Shown here: positions 24,601 through 37,600 of the stretch, in pieces | Position numbering within the stretch: position 1 is the stretch's first letter | Layout of the letters: every line of letters starts with the position of its first letter | From: Ypsolopha sequella | Taxonomy: Eukaryota; Arthropoda; Insecta; Lepidoptera; Ypsolophidae | Assembly (NCBI GenBank): GCA_934047225.1 | Contig: OW203993.1 | Coordinates: 22,954,069 to 23,018,068, forward strand | Direction of reading: 5' to 3' | Length of the DNA: 64,000 bases | Notes under the pieces: model-generated | Told to the model about the DNA's origin: nothing | What the model saw: only the letters and a program-made list of their open reading frames with translations | Databases searched by the model: none | Program-made: the position numbers and the translations under genes

Positions 24601-27600
24601 TGTGGCCCTTCTATGTCATAAGGTTGCCGACCCCTGTTCTAGACTAAGCTTAAAAGTGTTATTTAGTTAACATTTAACATGTACCATAATCTTGTACCCA
24701 CTTATGATAAATAAATAAATTTGTAATTTGTAAAAAAAAATCGCCCAAATTGTGAGGTGAGGGTCCTCCCCCTTCGGTACGCCTATGGACGTAAGTTGCA
24801 TTTTGCATTAGTAAAGAAAGGTCACTGCATTTGTAATTTTACACGTGTAATTTTACAGGCGTCGTTTCGATTCCGTCATAGTTACGTGTCATAACATAAC
24901 CATATAATAGGGCTGTTTAGCATTAATATGTGGAAAATATTACCACATACTACTTATAACCATAGCTTTTAGAAGAACGTTTGCCGAATAAATTTGCTGG
25001 AGAAGGGCCAAGTCAAAAGAACAGCGAGTCGGAACAGAAGAACTATCGAAGAAGGCGATCGCAGCAGATCGGAGATGTTGTCTCGGCCTACCTGTCTGAG
25101 AGACAAAGCGTTACAAGACTTCATGTAATGTATGTATAATGTATATGCTTAGGATTATAGCTTTCGATTTTTGATAGGAACCAGCGGCCATCTTGAATTT
25201 TTTTGGTGCCATCTTGTAATTAAGGGCCCAGTTTCGTCCAAGGGCCTGAGACAAAATCTCCGGTCTGCTACGATCCTGACTTGCCTTTTTCGCTAGATCT
25301 TCTGTTCCTCCTCTCTGTTCTTTTAACTTGACCCTTCTTCAGTAAACTTATTCGGCAAACGTTCGGCAGTCGAGATTTATTGATTTTATGTGATTCTCAA
25401 AAATCAATAATATTAGGGCTAAGGGCGCCTACCCCTAGTTATAATATTTTCAACAGAAGCTATGTTTATACAGGCATAAACATTTCCAATCAAAATGTCA
25501 ATGAAGTCAAAGTTTAGAAAAACATAAAAATAAGACAATCATTAAATAATTACCAGTACTAACTGGTAATTATTTATCGTTATTATTATTTATCGTTATA
25601 TATTTATATTAATTATTTATATATATTTAGGTTTTATATATATTTATTATTATTTATATATAATATATATAAATATAAATGTGTAAATAATAATAAATAT
25701 ATATAAAACCTAAATATATATAAATATTATAATCTTGGTAATTATTTAATGATTGTCTTATTTTTATGGTTTTCTAAACTTATTTGTATACAATGTTTCG
25801 TGTATATTGCAAATAAATTTGATTTGATTTGTAACACTATCGATTGGTGCAATATTAAGTGTAACTTGAAAAAAAAAAACATGTTTCTTTAACGGTGCTC
25901 ATACGAAAATCAGTGAAATCCACGAAATATCATTGAAAACTGTTCCTCCTAGGCAGCCACTCTATGAAATAGTACATTACGATACGAGAGCGATGAAACG
26001 TTTTCTGACGAGTGTGAGTTTGCGGCACGAGCCGAAGGCGAGTGCTGCAATCACACGAGTCGAGAAAAAGTTTCTCGCACGAGTTTCGTATAATTTTTTA
26101 TAGTACAAGTGCGGAAAATACCCCGAAAATACCGCCCCGTGTGTGCTATAAAGTATTTTTCATTCAATAAGAGTTATTACGAAAGACTTGACTTATATGA
26201 TGGTACATTATTTTCGACTATATTCTCATAGAATTTCAAGCTATTGAAGAAATAGTAGAAATTCTACAATTTTTTCAATAGCTCAGAAAAAAATTTAGGT
26301 CAAGTCTTTCGTAATAGTTCTTGTTAAATGAAAAATATTTTTTATAGAGTGGATGTCCAGGAGAATCGGTTTTCAATGATATTTCGTGGATTTCACTGAT
26401 TTTTGTTCAAGCACCCTTAAGGTTAAATGTCAGTCGCTTAGCGCAAAGTGCAAAATTTTAACTTTGTTTATCTTGCTTAGAAGTTAAACATTGAAAAACC
26501 TTTTGGTATGTGGCAGTTGACGCCAATAGTTCAGTATTAGTGAGGTTTATACAGCATGTTTGTGCAAATTTAATGCACAATTAGACATGATCTTGTCCAA
26601 ACAAAATTAAAACAGCATTTTAAGTTGGTTTTGAGAAAATCATGACTAATTGTGTATACAATTTCAAACTCTTACTTTGTAAACCTCACTAATACTGAAC
26701 TATTGGCGTCAACTGCCACATACCAAAAGGTTTTTCAATGTTTAACTTCTAAGCAAGATAAACAAAGTTAAGTTTTGCACTTTGTGCTAAGCGACGGACG
26801 TTTAACCTTAAACTTATAATGCAGATTTTGTTTCCTCCAAAATCGTTGGCGATAGTCCTTCGACTAAACTCCATCTCTTATAGTTTATATTTTTCCCATA
26901 CTGCTCAATCTCAAGTGAATTTATTACTGGATGTAAATGGACTACTTTGAATGATTAATATTAATTAATTTATTGCATGTCACAATGTTATAAAGTAGAA
27001 TGTACAAACCTGTAAGGTACTGCCCTTATTTTTATTTAATATTCTATAACATTTATTCATAATATGTACATATATTTTACATAATACATTATTAACGAGT
27101 ATACTAATACATTATTACCCACTATTTAATTACATTATTCACACCTACGTTTCGTGATTTACTTATATTATTGTACAGATTGATATAATAATAATTTATT
27201 TATTTAATTTTAGTGGAGTCTATTTATTTGTTTTTTATTATTTCGGTTTTTTATTAAGGTGAAATTTATCAACCGCCCGAATTCATACTGGAGACTCGAT
27301 TGGTGATCAGAAACAATGTTTTATGACCTTTCAGGTGAAATTCGAAAGTTTGTTGATGTAATGCATAAAATTACATAATTTTCTTGTAATAACTTATAAT
27401 TACTAAGCAATTTGCGCGAATTCACACAAAACTCAATTATTGCATACTTTTTTAAAAGAAAAGCAACATTATGAAAAAATGCCATTTCGCTCAGATTAGG
27501 TATGTTAATTCGAAAACCATTTCAAGGTTTAGGTTTAATAAGCCGTATTTTAGGACTTGTGGTCTAAAAACTTCATGATGATGAATATTTTTACAAAAAA

Positions 27601-30600
27601 GCTGCAACTTTCATTTGATTTTGTGTGACGTCACTTGAGAAAAAGCTGTTTAGAAATGTGTCCTTTACTATAGATAAATTTATAATAATTTGCTTCCGAA
27701 CTGATTTCACAGATGGATGACAGATGAGAAGACAGACAGAGACAGATTTTTTTTTTCAAGCATGGGTAAGGTCCACTGTCACTATAATGCCTAAAATGCT
27801 CCAAGTGACGTCACATCTGAAAATTCTTTTAAAAAAATCATAAAAAATAATTATCAAATTATATACCATAATAATGAAAACTATGATATAAAATGGCGTA
27901 TATTCCCAAAAATAAAAAAGAACTTTTAGGAATTAAGCTATGGGAATTATAACAGAGGATTCCGCCCGCGCTTATTCAATCTTTTCCCTGTTTTCGGCAT
28001 GGCAGTTATTTTATCAACACCTCTGCTAGCCTATATATTGCCCAAGTTATCTACGATGATAATAAAGTAAACTGCATCCAAATCCGTCGAGTGGCTCTCG
28101 AGTTAAAATGGAACATACAGAAAGACGGAAAAAAATAGCCTCTACCAGGTTGCAATGATTTCCAAATGCTAAACACAACGGAATTGATTCCAGGTTGGAC
28201 AAGCAGTTAGACCGGCCTCTCTGCGTGATGATAAACTGGATGCTGGCCAAACATAAGCACGTGATGAAGTACGCCACTTTATACCTGGAGCAAGGGTTCG
28301 ACGTGGTCAGTGTGAGCTGCACCCCGTGGCAACTTATGTGGCCGATGAAGGGGTCACAGGTAAATACTTACAACTTATGTGGCCGATGAAGGGGTCACAG
28401 ATAAATACTTACAACTTATGTGGCCGATGAAAGGGTCACAGGTAAATACTCACAACTTATGTGGCCGATGAAGGTGTCACAGATACATACTTATAACTTA
28501 TGGGGCCGATGAAGGGGTCACAGATAAATACTTACAACTTATGATTTATATAATATAATATGATGAAGCAGCGGCAGCTCAGGGGTAGAACGCTGGCCTC
28601 TCAATCTTGAGATCCAGTTGTGGAGTTGTGTAAGAGACGTACGATGTAATACGTGCGATTTTAATTATTGCCAAACTGGCTAATTTGTTTAGGCGAATAT
28701 CAGTTTGAAAATTGAAACCAGACGTTTTAAGCTGTCAAATGGATAAGATTTTCTTACACAATCCCCGGTGGGGCATGCAACAATGAGTTTTTCGGAAACA
28801 TGATTTACATTTCACAGTTCACAGTATATTTTATGATTAATACTTGCGTTGTCGGCACTTGGCGATTGTTTACATTCGCAATATTGCACGAAATAGCTTA
28901 AAATTAATAAAATACATGGTGAAATCATGTCACATACTATTTTTCACTAAAATGGTTCCTTAGAGTTCAGTTCTTTATCATTGAAAAACGGAAATTATTA
29001 ATGTCTACTAACTTATTTGAATGATACGGAACCCTCAGGGCGTGAGTCTGGCTCGCACTTGACCGGTTTTTTTCGGCTGTTTTTTGCCTTAATTGATATT
29101 TCTTTCGATATCGTTACAAAACTGACGAAAATCTTCCGACCCTTAAATATTTTCGTCGGTAGTTCTAACCCAATATGTTGAAAACCTCATCTAAATCCGG
29201 CCTGTGAACACACTCATGAGATCATAACCGTCGCACCATCCACAGCTGGTGGCGGCAGACCTGCTGAAGTTCATGACAACCAACTCGAGCTACAGCCCAG
29301 TTACGATCCACGGGTTCTCTGTGGGCGGCTACATGTGGGGCGAGCTGTGTATGCAAGCCAACGGTAACAAGCCTCTGTGAGTATACCTACAGGTAACATA
29401 GATTATCTATCCTGAGGACAGAACAGAGGTTACATTGGGTTGTTTCAAGGCCGTCGCACATTACAACGGATCAGCACTAGACCACCCCAAAATAAAGCAT
29501 TGAAAGATGAGCTTTAAATCGTGTTACAAACGTGACATCTATGTACTAATTAATGGACAGCGTGACGTTCCGGCGTCGCTCGCGCTTCGTACACTTGCAA
29601 AATGTGACGTAATGAACACGATTTAAAGCTCACATTTCAATGCGTAATTTGAGGTAGTCCGATGCCGAGGCGTTATAATTTGCGACGGCCCTTAGGTAGC
29701 TGGCCAGATAGACTATAGACAAGAATTGTTATTGTTATATTACAAGTATTTTGCAACCACTTAAAATACCACAATCAGATGGATTGTTAAATCTATGTCT
29801 AAGATTTTTTTTAGATCCTGGATATACTCTTACCTGATATGACATAAAGGGCAAAAATTGTGCCCAATAAGTCAATACTGTACGAACATACCGTCAGGAA
29901 TCTTAAGTCGTAATAAGCGCGCGCGCGATTTGTCATCATCAGCATCATCATCCCCACCAAGTGCCATTCCGGAGGTTGGCGACCATTTGTCTGTATGTCA
30001 CCCTATCTTCTGTCAAGCGAATGAAATGAAATGAAAATGAAAAAGTGTTTATTCAGTAACCAGTAATACATTAAATTACAATGCTGGGGCGTTCTTTTAA
30101 GTATAGAAATAGAAATACTTGTTCCAGAAGACCTCGCTCCTTCAAATCTATAGCTTAAAGTTAGTACAAGTACTGCAGATTGTGGGAGGGGGAGTGTCTG
30201 TGTCTCTGTGAGGGTGTGTATGTGTTTGAGTGTGAGGGAGGGTGTGTGTATGTGAGAGGAAAAAGGTGAAAAAGAGGGAAAATCCCTCTGTACTTTCCAC
30301 TGCGAGCCAGTCTCTTGTATTTCTAGTCCATGATGTTCGCTTTTAATAATTAGTTCAATAATTAGTTGTTTTAATTTGTATTTTTCATGTCTATAAATAT
30401 GTCCGAAATACACCATTTCACGTTTTTTGATTGTTGTAACTACTTCTTATTTTTTGTTCATTCAATTCTAAACTCTTTCATTTGTAACTCTGTCTGTCCA
30501 TTTTATTTGCGATTTGTCATAACATAAAGGCAACCGATGTTGTCAAATACGTACCTATATGCATAGGTATAATATCGACCCTTCGGGTGTCAAATATCTT

Positions 30601-33600
30601 AAAAGCCATTGAAAGTCTTGGCTTTTACTACATTCTGTACTCGAGAGGTCAATGACCAAAAAAAAATAATCATAGAGAAAGATGTTTTTTACGGATAGAA
30701 CTTACTTTTGTAACTGTGCAAAGAGGAACAGGTCGATGCAAGGAGAAGTGGGAAGCTAGTGCAAGACTGGACGCCGCGCTCTTCTGTACTCCCGAAGAGT
30801 CCTGATGATGATCATAATCTTATCGAAAGCTGTGATTTCAACACAGTCTAATTTCAATGATATTACAGACAAAAATTTGACTAACCATCCGATTTTGGTC
30901 TATAAGAGTTTGCAACATGGTTGTAACATAACAACAATAATCCTGTTTTTGGTATAATTGTAAATCTTGCATATTATCGATAGCGATTATCTACGTAAAG
31001 ATCTTGACATTTTAAACAACCACATCTGTTTTTATCAAATAAAATAATCTTGCAAGTTGATGTCATTATTTTGAAGATAAGTGATAATCATTAATTACTT
31101 AATCATACTAAAACACCGTTTATTTTAATATTTTTTGAAAGGAATTTTTAACGGAGTCATATTTCTCACTAATACAATTTATAATTTAATATGAAATCCC
31201 AAAAACAACGCCTTACATTACGGTCCTTAATATACATATATGCCAAAATATTACTGCATTATTTGATTAACTTGTCTTTCAATTATCGACAGTTTTCGGC
31301 TTGGCGGTTACTTTATTAACCCCTTATGACTTATATATATATGTTGACCAAGGTCACAACGATAATAATAAAGAAAACCGCATCTAAATCAGTTAAATGG
31401 TTCTCGAGTTAAAATGGAATAAACGGACACACAGACAAAATTGTATGTTTGGCTTCAGTACAATACCAATAAACCAATAATATTTCGCAAAAATATTCGA
31501 TGTAACGACTTCATAGGTTATGTTTCCTTCAGTTACCAGCCAGTGTTTGACCGCGTGGTCGCGCAAGTGTGGGACTCAGCCGCCGACATCAGCGAGATCA
31601 CCATCGGCGTGCCGGCCGCCGTCTTCCCCAAGAACAAGATCATGCAGAAAACTCTGCAGACTTATATGGAGTGAGTACATTATTATACCTTATACCAAAG
31701 ATTTCAAAAGTTTAGATGATTAGCACCTAAAATCTATTGCATTGTTTTTGAATTGAATGCGTGCGTTAACATAATGCTGACGCGCGCATACTTATGAGTG
31801 CGCAATCTGTCTACCTACGGTCAGCAAACTGATCAGACTACTAAAGTTGTTAAAATGATTAACTTTAAGTGCACATAAGACGTCCAACTATCACTGTGTT
31901 CAGAAGAGCACTGATTTCAAACGTGTGAGCGTCACCCATTTAAAGGTGGAAACATTTTGATGCTGTAATAGTACGGTAAGGGCTTATCTTTACTTTTGAA
32001 CTCTTTGCCTTATCCAGGCTGTGGGCACGTATATACTGGGTGTTGAGATGTTGTTGCGGAAGCCGGAAACTGGCAATAGTACTCAAATTCAAATTTATTT
32101 ATTCAAAATTAATTTTAGATCCTGGATATACTGTACGAACATACCGTCAGGTATGGCGGCCTGGTCGAGCTGTACCTTAACACTTGTGCACCATACATAA
32201 CATAACAGATACATTTAAATCATTACAATAATCTAATTCTTAAACTAAAGCATTTACTTCCATACTTCTCTCTAACATTCCGCTTTTCAGCTTTTACCAT
32301 GGAACCAACCCTCAAATCGCGAAAAAAAAAGCTGTCCCATATAAAACTAACATACCGACTCGATCAAAATGTATAAAACAATAGATTTTTTTCACGATTT
32401 CTCAATTTTTTTGACGAAATGTTGTTCGTATGGACGAGTACTATCACCGGTTTCAAGCATCCGCAACAATATCTTAACACCGTGTATGTAGCTTTCACAT
32501 TTATTTAATCAAATCACCTTAATAAAGTAGGGCCACTGAGTGATGGCACTTATGACAGCTGCATTTAGTGATGAGGTACATTTCAAATTTCGGTTAAAAA
32601 TAAAAATCAAGTGTGAGTTTACTCATCATTAGACACGTCATTCAACATTCAACATAATGATACAAAAGGAAAATGTGCCAAAAAAAGTGGCGTAGCTATC
32701 GGAGGGTTATGCGGTGTAGTGGCCCGGGGCCCCCAAGAGATGTTTAAATATCTAAATCGAAAAAAGTATTTTACTATCATTTATTTTCGTTTAGTTTAAC
32801 TTCGTCATTGTATTGTTTTTAATTAAATATTATTGCGTAACTTGGCGACCTCAAACACGACCTATAAAAAATGATACACTTTAAAAAAAAAAAAACTTTG
32901 TTTCTATACGAATTCTATTGCACAATAAAGCAACATTCAAATCGAAAAATAATAACCGAAACAAGTAGTAGGTACATCACTATCAACAATGAAGTATTAC
33001 ATTTTTTAATTCACACTTGCTTATAAATAATTACGATACTTTGTAGGCATTTAAACGTCATAGGCGCCATCACTCAGTGGCTCTACTGTAGTAGTTAGTA
33101 TTATCAGTCGCTCGGTACAAACTGCACAACTTAACTTTGTTTTTCTTGTTGAGAAGTTAAAAGTAAAAAAGATTTTGGTCTGTGGCAATTCACCCCCAAT
33201 AGTTCAGTATAAGTTAGATTTATGAAGAGATATACTCTAATATAGATATACTCTAAACACAAATAGATCTCAAAACATGTTTGAGTTAACTTCGCTCGAT
33301 AGAAAAATATCGCAAAGTAAGCTCCTCAAATTGCGAATAAATGTGTTTATAGCGAAGATGTTCAATAAAGAGAATTAAAACTTCTCCTGAACTTTCTTTA
33401 CACATAACTAAAGACATTTATAGACCCATTTTTATTTATTTCTCAATACTTTTTCAGAAATTCCAAAAAAACCTCGCAAACTCACTGATTATGCGGGCAC
33501 GCATCGCACGAAGCGAGCGTTCTACTGTAGACTTTCTGACAATATACTTGAGTTCAAAATCACTTAATAAGATTGTTGTGTCGGATGGGCAGGGCCTTAA

Positions 33601-34570
33601 GATGCACCGCGGAGATTGAACCCACGACCTCTTTTTTGACCGCGGTCTCACTCTCACTTCACTTGGTTTTCAAGACAATATTTCATAGAAAACTTTCTAA
33701 AAACATTCAAAGTCAAGAATCACGATCCCGAAACATGTTTCACTTCACGTGCATATCATGCGATAAGTACATGATAGTTAATTCACGTGAGCTATATTTG
33801 TCGCCAGACATCTCTTGTCTAATCTTGAAACAGTAGCATGTTTTGGGAATTCTTTGGTAAACTTTGTTTTGTGATATATTTGTATCTTATGACCTAAATA
33901 CGCTTGTGTAAGCTTTGAACGGTGTAACGAGTAGTTCTGAGTAAAGTAAGTACTGCTGTAAGAAAACTATTGTGATCCTGGTCACGAGTACTATCTGTAA
34001 CAAAATAAGTTCTTGGACTATTTGTACTGTAAGAGAAATATTTATTTATTTAATAATTAAAAGATGACCGCTGGAAGCGATACCATCCGTAGAATGAGGT
34101 TATAGTAATGTATATACCTCTCTACGTCTCCTACGTTATTATGACATACTTGAGGAGTACATCGATTTATTAATTACAAATTAAATCATTGGCCGTGATT
34201 TATTTGTGTGATCGTCTAGTAGATTAGGACACTACGTTATGTTACAAAACGGTTATGCTCAAAACAATGTATATCATAATTCAACAAAGAAAAATAAAGT
34301 AATCAAGAAAAACTAATGTACTAGTTATTGGTTAAATGATACGACTTAGCTGTATTCTGGAACTCAGCTATATTTCAAGGCTATTATTGCCATTGAAAAT
34401 CCAAGGGAAAACGAAACACATTATGACTAAATCACTATGTAAAACCACTTTTGATTCGACACTCCGTGAGACGTTTAACGAATAACACTTTCATTACTTC
34501 GTATGTTGCGCGCGACGTTATATTTTTAATAAGGTAAATGATTATGTAATTATCGGATAATATAGTAAAA

Positions 34571-34601
<31 letters not shown>

Positions 34602-37600
34602 TGATATTGCAGTTGTTTGGGTTAGAAAAAAGGGTTGATGAACCGTAGATACTCGACGATCGGCAGCTGCAAGCGCTAAGGTGATTTAGCTAGATGTTTG
34701 ATATTTGAGGGGATTCTAGACCCAGATGAGTCCAGAATGAAGTGGGGGCCCTACAAAATTAGACGGTAATCTCCCTGACCAACCAAATAATTACCCCCAC
34801 GTTGTCACACAAAATGACACCGCTTCCGAACAAATTCCTGCGAAACAACCTAGACAACACCTTATAACCTAAGTGTCCCTAGAAATTTACACAGACATAC
34901 AAAACCTCACAAAAACTGCCTCTAAAGCATTCATTCATCACACCTACGACTTGATCAAGTCAATTTCTAATTTTCTACGCTTGACGTGTGGACGGGATAG
35001 TCGTAGGTGCAACCTAAGGAGCCCCTGATGCAAAACTCACCAACTCTGGTTCCGACACAAGCATTATGCAAGGCTTCCCATCAGAGTTAACAGCCATGTG
35101 AGTTCCCGGACGTCTCCAGAGACCACAGTCCACAACGACCCCGTCCCTAAACCAGAAAGGGTTCCTAACATAAAACTCAGTACCCATATCATTCACAACA
35201 AAAATCTAAATTATGAAGACCTAAAAATGGTAATTGTAAAGAAAAGTCATGTGAGAAATTTTCTGCAGAAGTCTCGTTCCTGTACCTGTACCTAAAATCC
35301 TGTAGAAGTGGATAAGTGAGAAAGGAAAGAAATAATATGTTGGTGTGACACCCGTAGCTCGCAGTACCTATAAAATCTCGAATTTCTCACAGACTTTTTG
35401 TTAATCGAATATACAGCAGCACAGCTAGACGTAGAAACTCTAAAGGTCCTAAATTTTGGATAGGAATAAGGGACGTATATATTATTCTTTACATAAATAA
35501 ATTGTGATACAAATAATTGATATATAAAGCTAAACCGCGTTTCGTATTTAACACTGAAAATATATAATTTACTTCACTCCCGACACTTAATTTCAGAGCT
35601 CTGAATTTCAACCGTGCACGTCGCTAATATAAATTATTTCAGAACCGACGCTAAAACTTTATAACACAAACAAAGACGACACTTCGACGCGATTTCTTAT
35701 AAACGTTCCGCTTCGCCCGTACTAGTCAAAGACCTAGACTTCAGGTGACCTATGACCTATGACCTAGAGGTGTTTATTTTAATCTAAGAAACCAGACTGT
35801 ACGCGACGTGTTTCCTAGATCGACCTGTTTCCAAGCGTCCCGTCACCCAACTGTCCACTCTTTCCTTGTCCCCACCTATGGTTTTTCCTAAATTTTGCAT
35901 AGTTTTAAGCTCCGCCTTCCTTCCAGGCACATTATTTCGTAAATTAATTAGTTGTCAAACACTACTTGAGGCCTGTTTAGCTAAAACTCAACAAAAACAG
36001 TCAAGAGCGTGAAACACATTAAAACTAATCTCTTTTTCAACTCGTGAAACATAGATCTACAATAATTTTAGATGTGCCATTCAAATCTATAGAAAATAAG
36101 GAAATAAACATTTAAATATAGAATGCTGAATAATTTACTAGTCCAAATACTGCTATTTTAATCTTATTCATAATGCAAATTATTTTGGGCCTTTTTGAAT
36201 TTCATGAAATCGATTAATTGGAAGAACATGAGGTAGAACACGTTTTATTTTATATGTTCGTGTTCTAAGTCATTTAACTATTATCACTACATCGGACCTA
36301 GCTTCCGAACATGAAATGACACACCTTTCATAATTCGAGTTTTTAAACAAATTTTATCAATAAAAACACACCACCTCTCCGACATTTGTAGATCTGTGGC
36401 TTCTTCCAAGATTTTACAAGTTTCACAAAAAATACGAACATGGTTTCAACATCATAAAACTTGACACATTCTCTAGGACCAAACTTATGTTTGTTTTATT
36501 GCATGGGAACTCTAAAAATAATCATACTGGCGCCAATTGCTAAGTAAAATATAGATGAAAGCGTTTATATGCCCTGTAGCTTGACCCTTGTGACGCTGTG
36601 AAATAAGGTCGCTAATACGTCCTAAATCCTTTACCTTATCTTAGGCTGTTATTAATTTGTTTCTGGAATCCACATGACATTTCCTTCCATAAAGCTATAA
36701 GTGCATTCAATTTTGTTTAAAATTGAACTTAAACATGAAGGCATACGAACGAAATATCAATAAAATTATTAATATTTGGCTCCGCCCACTTATTTAAAAT
36801 AGGTTGGGTTTAATTCTAAATTGCTAAAGTTCAGATCATAGATGGAGTTACTGGTATAAAATAACGAATAATAGCAGTACAAAGTAATTTATATATTTCT
36901 GTACGAATGAAGAAACTTCAGTCGTTACAACGGTTTTCATTTTTCTACGTATCGTGCGAGGACGTGAAATTATCCTAAAACCATAATTAAAATGTTGCTT
37001 TTTAGTAAAGATACTTGTGATAAATGTTTCTTTTCAATTTTGTTAAAATAGCACTATTTGAAGTTGTTTACCTGCTTATCAAATGAAGCCTCTACGTAGT
37101 TTGATAAATTAGTATGGTATACATTTTGGAACCCTTTTTTTTTGTTTTTGCTATTTACATAAAGATATAGAAATAATTATTGAAATTATGTCATCATCGA
37201 CACTTTTTCTCATAGTATGACATAGGAATGACATAAATACCTCAATTATACTTTATTAGATGGATTTTAACAATATCTAAATTATGCTAGTTTGAAATGT
37301 TGATAGCTATAGTTTATTTTATATTAATAAAATAAATAAATACCTCAATTATACTTTATTAGATGGATTTTAACAATATCTAAATTATGCTAGTTTGAAA
37401 TTTTGATAGCTATAGTTTATTTTATATTAATAAAATAAATAAATACCTCAATTATACTTTATTAGACGGATTTTAACAATATCTAAATTATGCTAGTTTG
37501 AGATTTTGATAGCTATAGTTTATTTTATATTAATTTAAAACCGAATTTTGCTATTTTTTTCGGAATCCATCCCTCTTGCACTGCTCGGTTTTCCGCATGG

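Noticed and set aside
28556..28606. Possible tRNA ('gcagctcaggggtagaacgc')
   Set aside because: An A-box-like start is present but no B box or T arm follows, and no cloverleaf forms; at most a SINE head.
30003..30416. 137-codon minus-strand frame
   Set aside because: Contains low-complexity Leu/Thr/His stretches from a (GT)-rich tract and LINE-tail sequence; no domain.
33454..33836. Frames of 67 and 87 codons
   Set aside because: They overlap a tRNA-like SINE fragment; no protein similarity.
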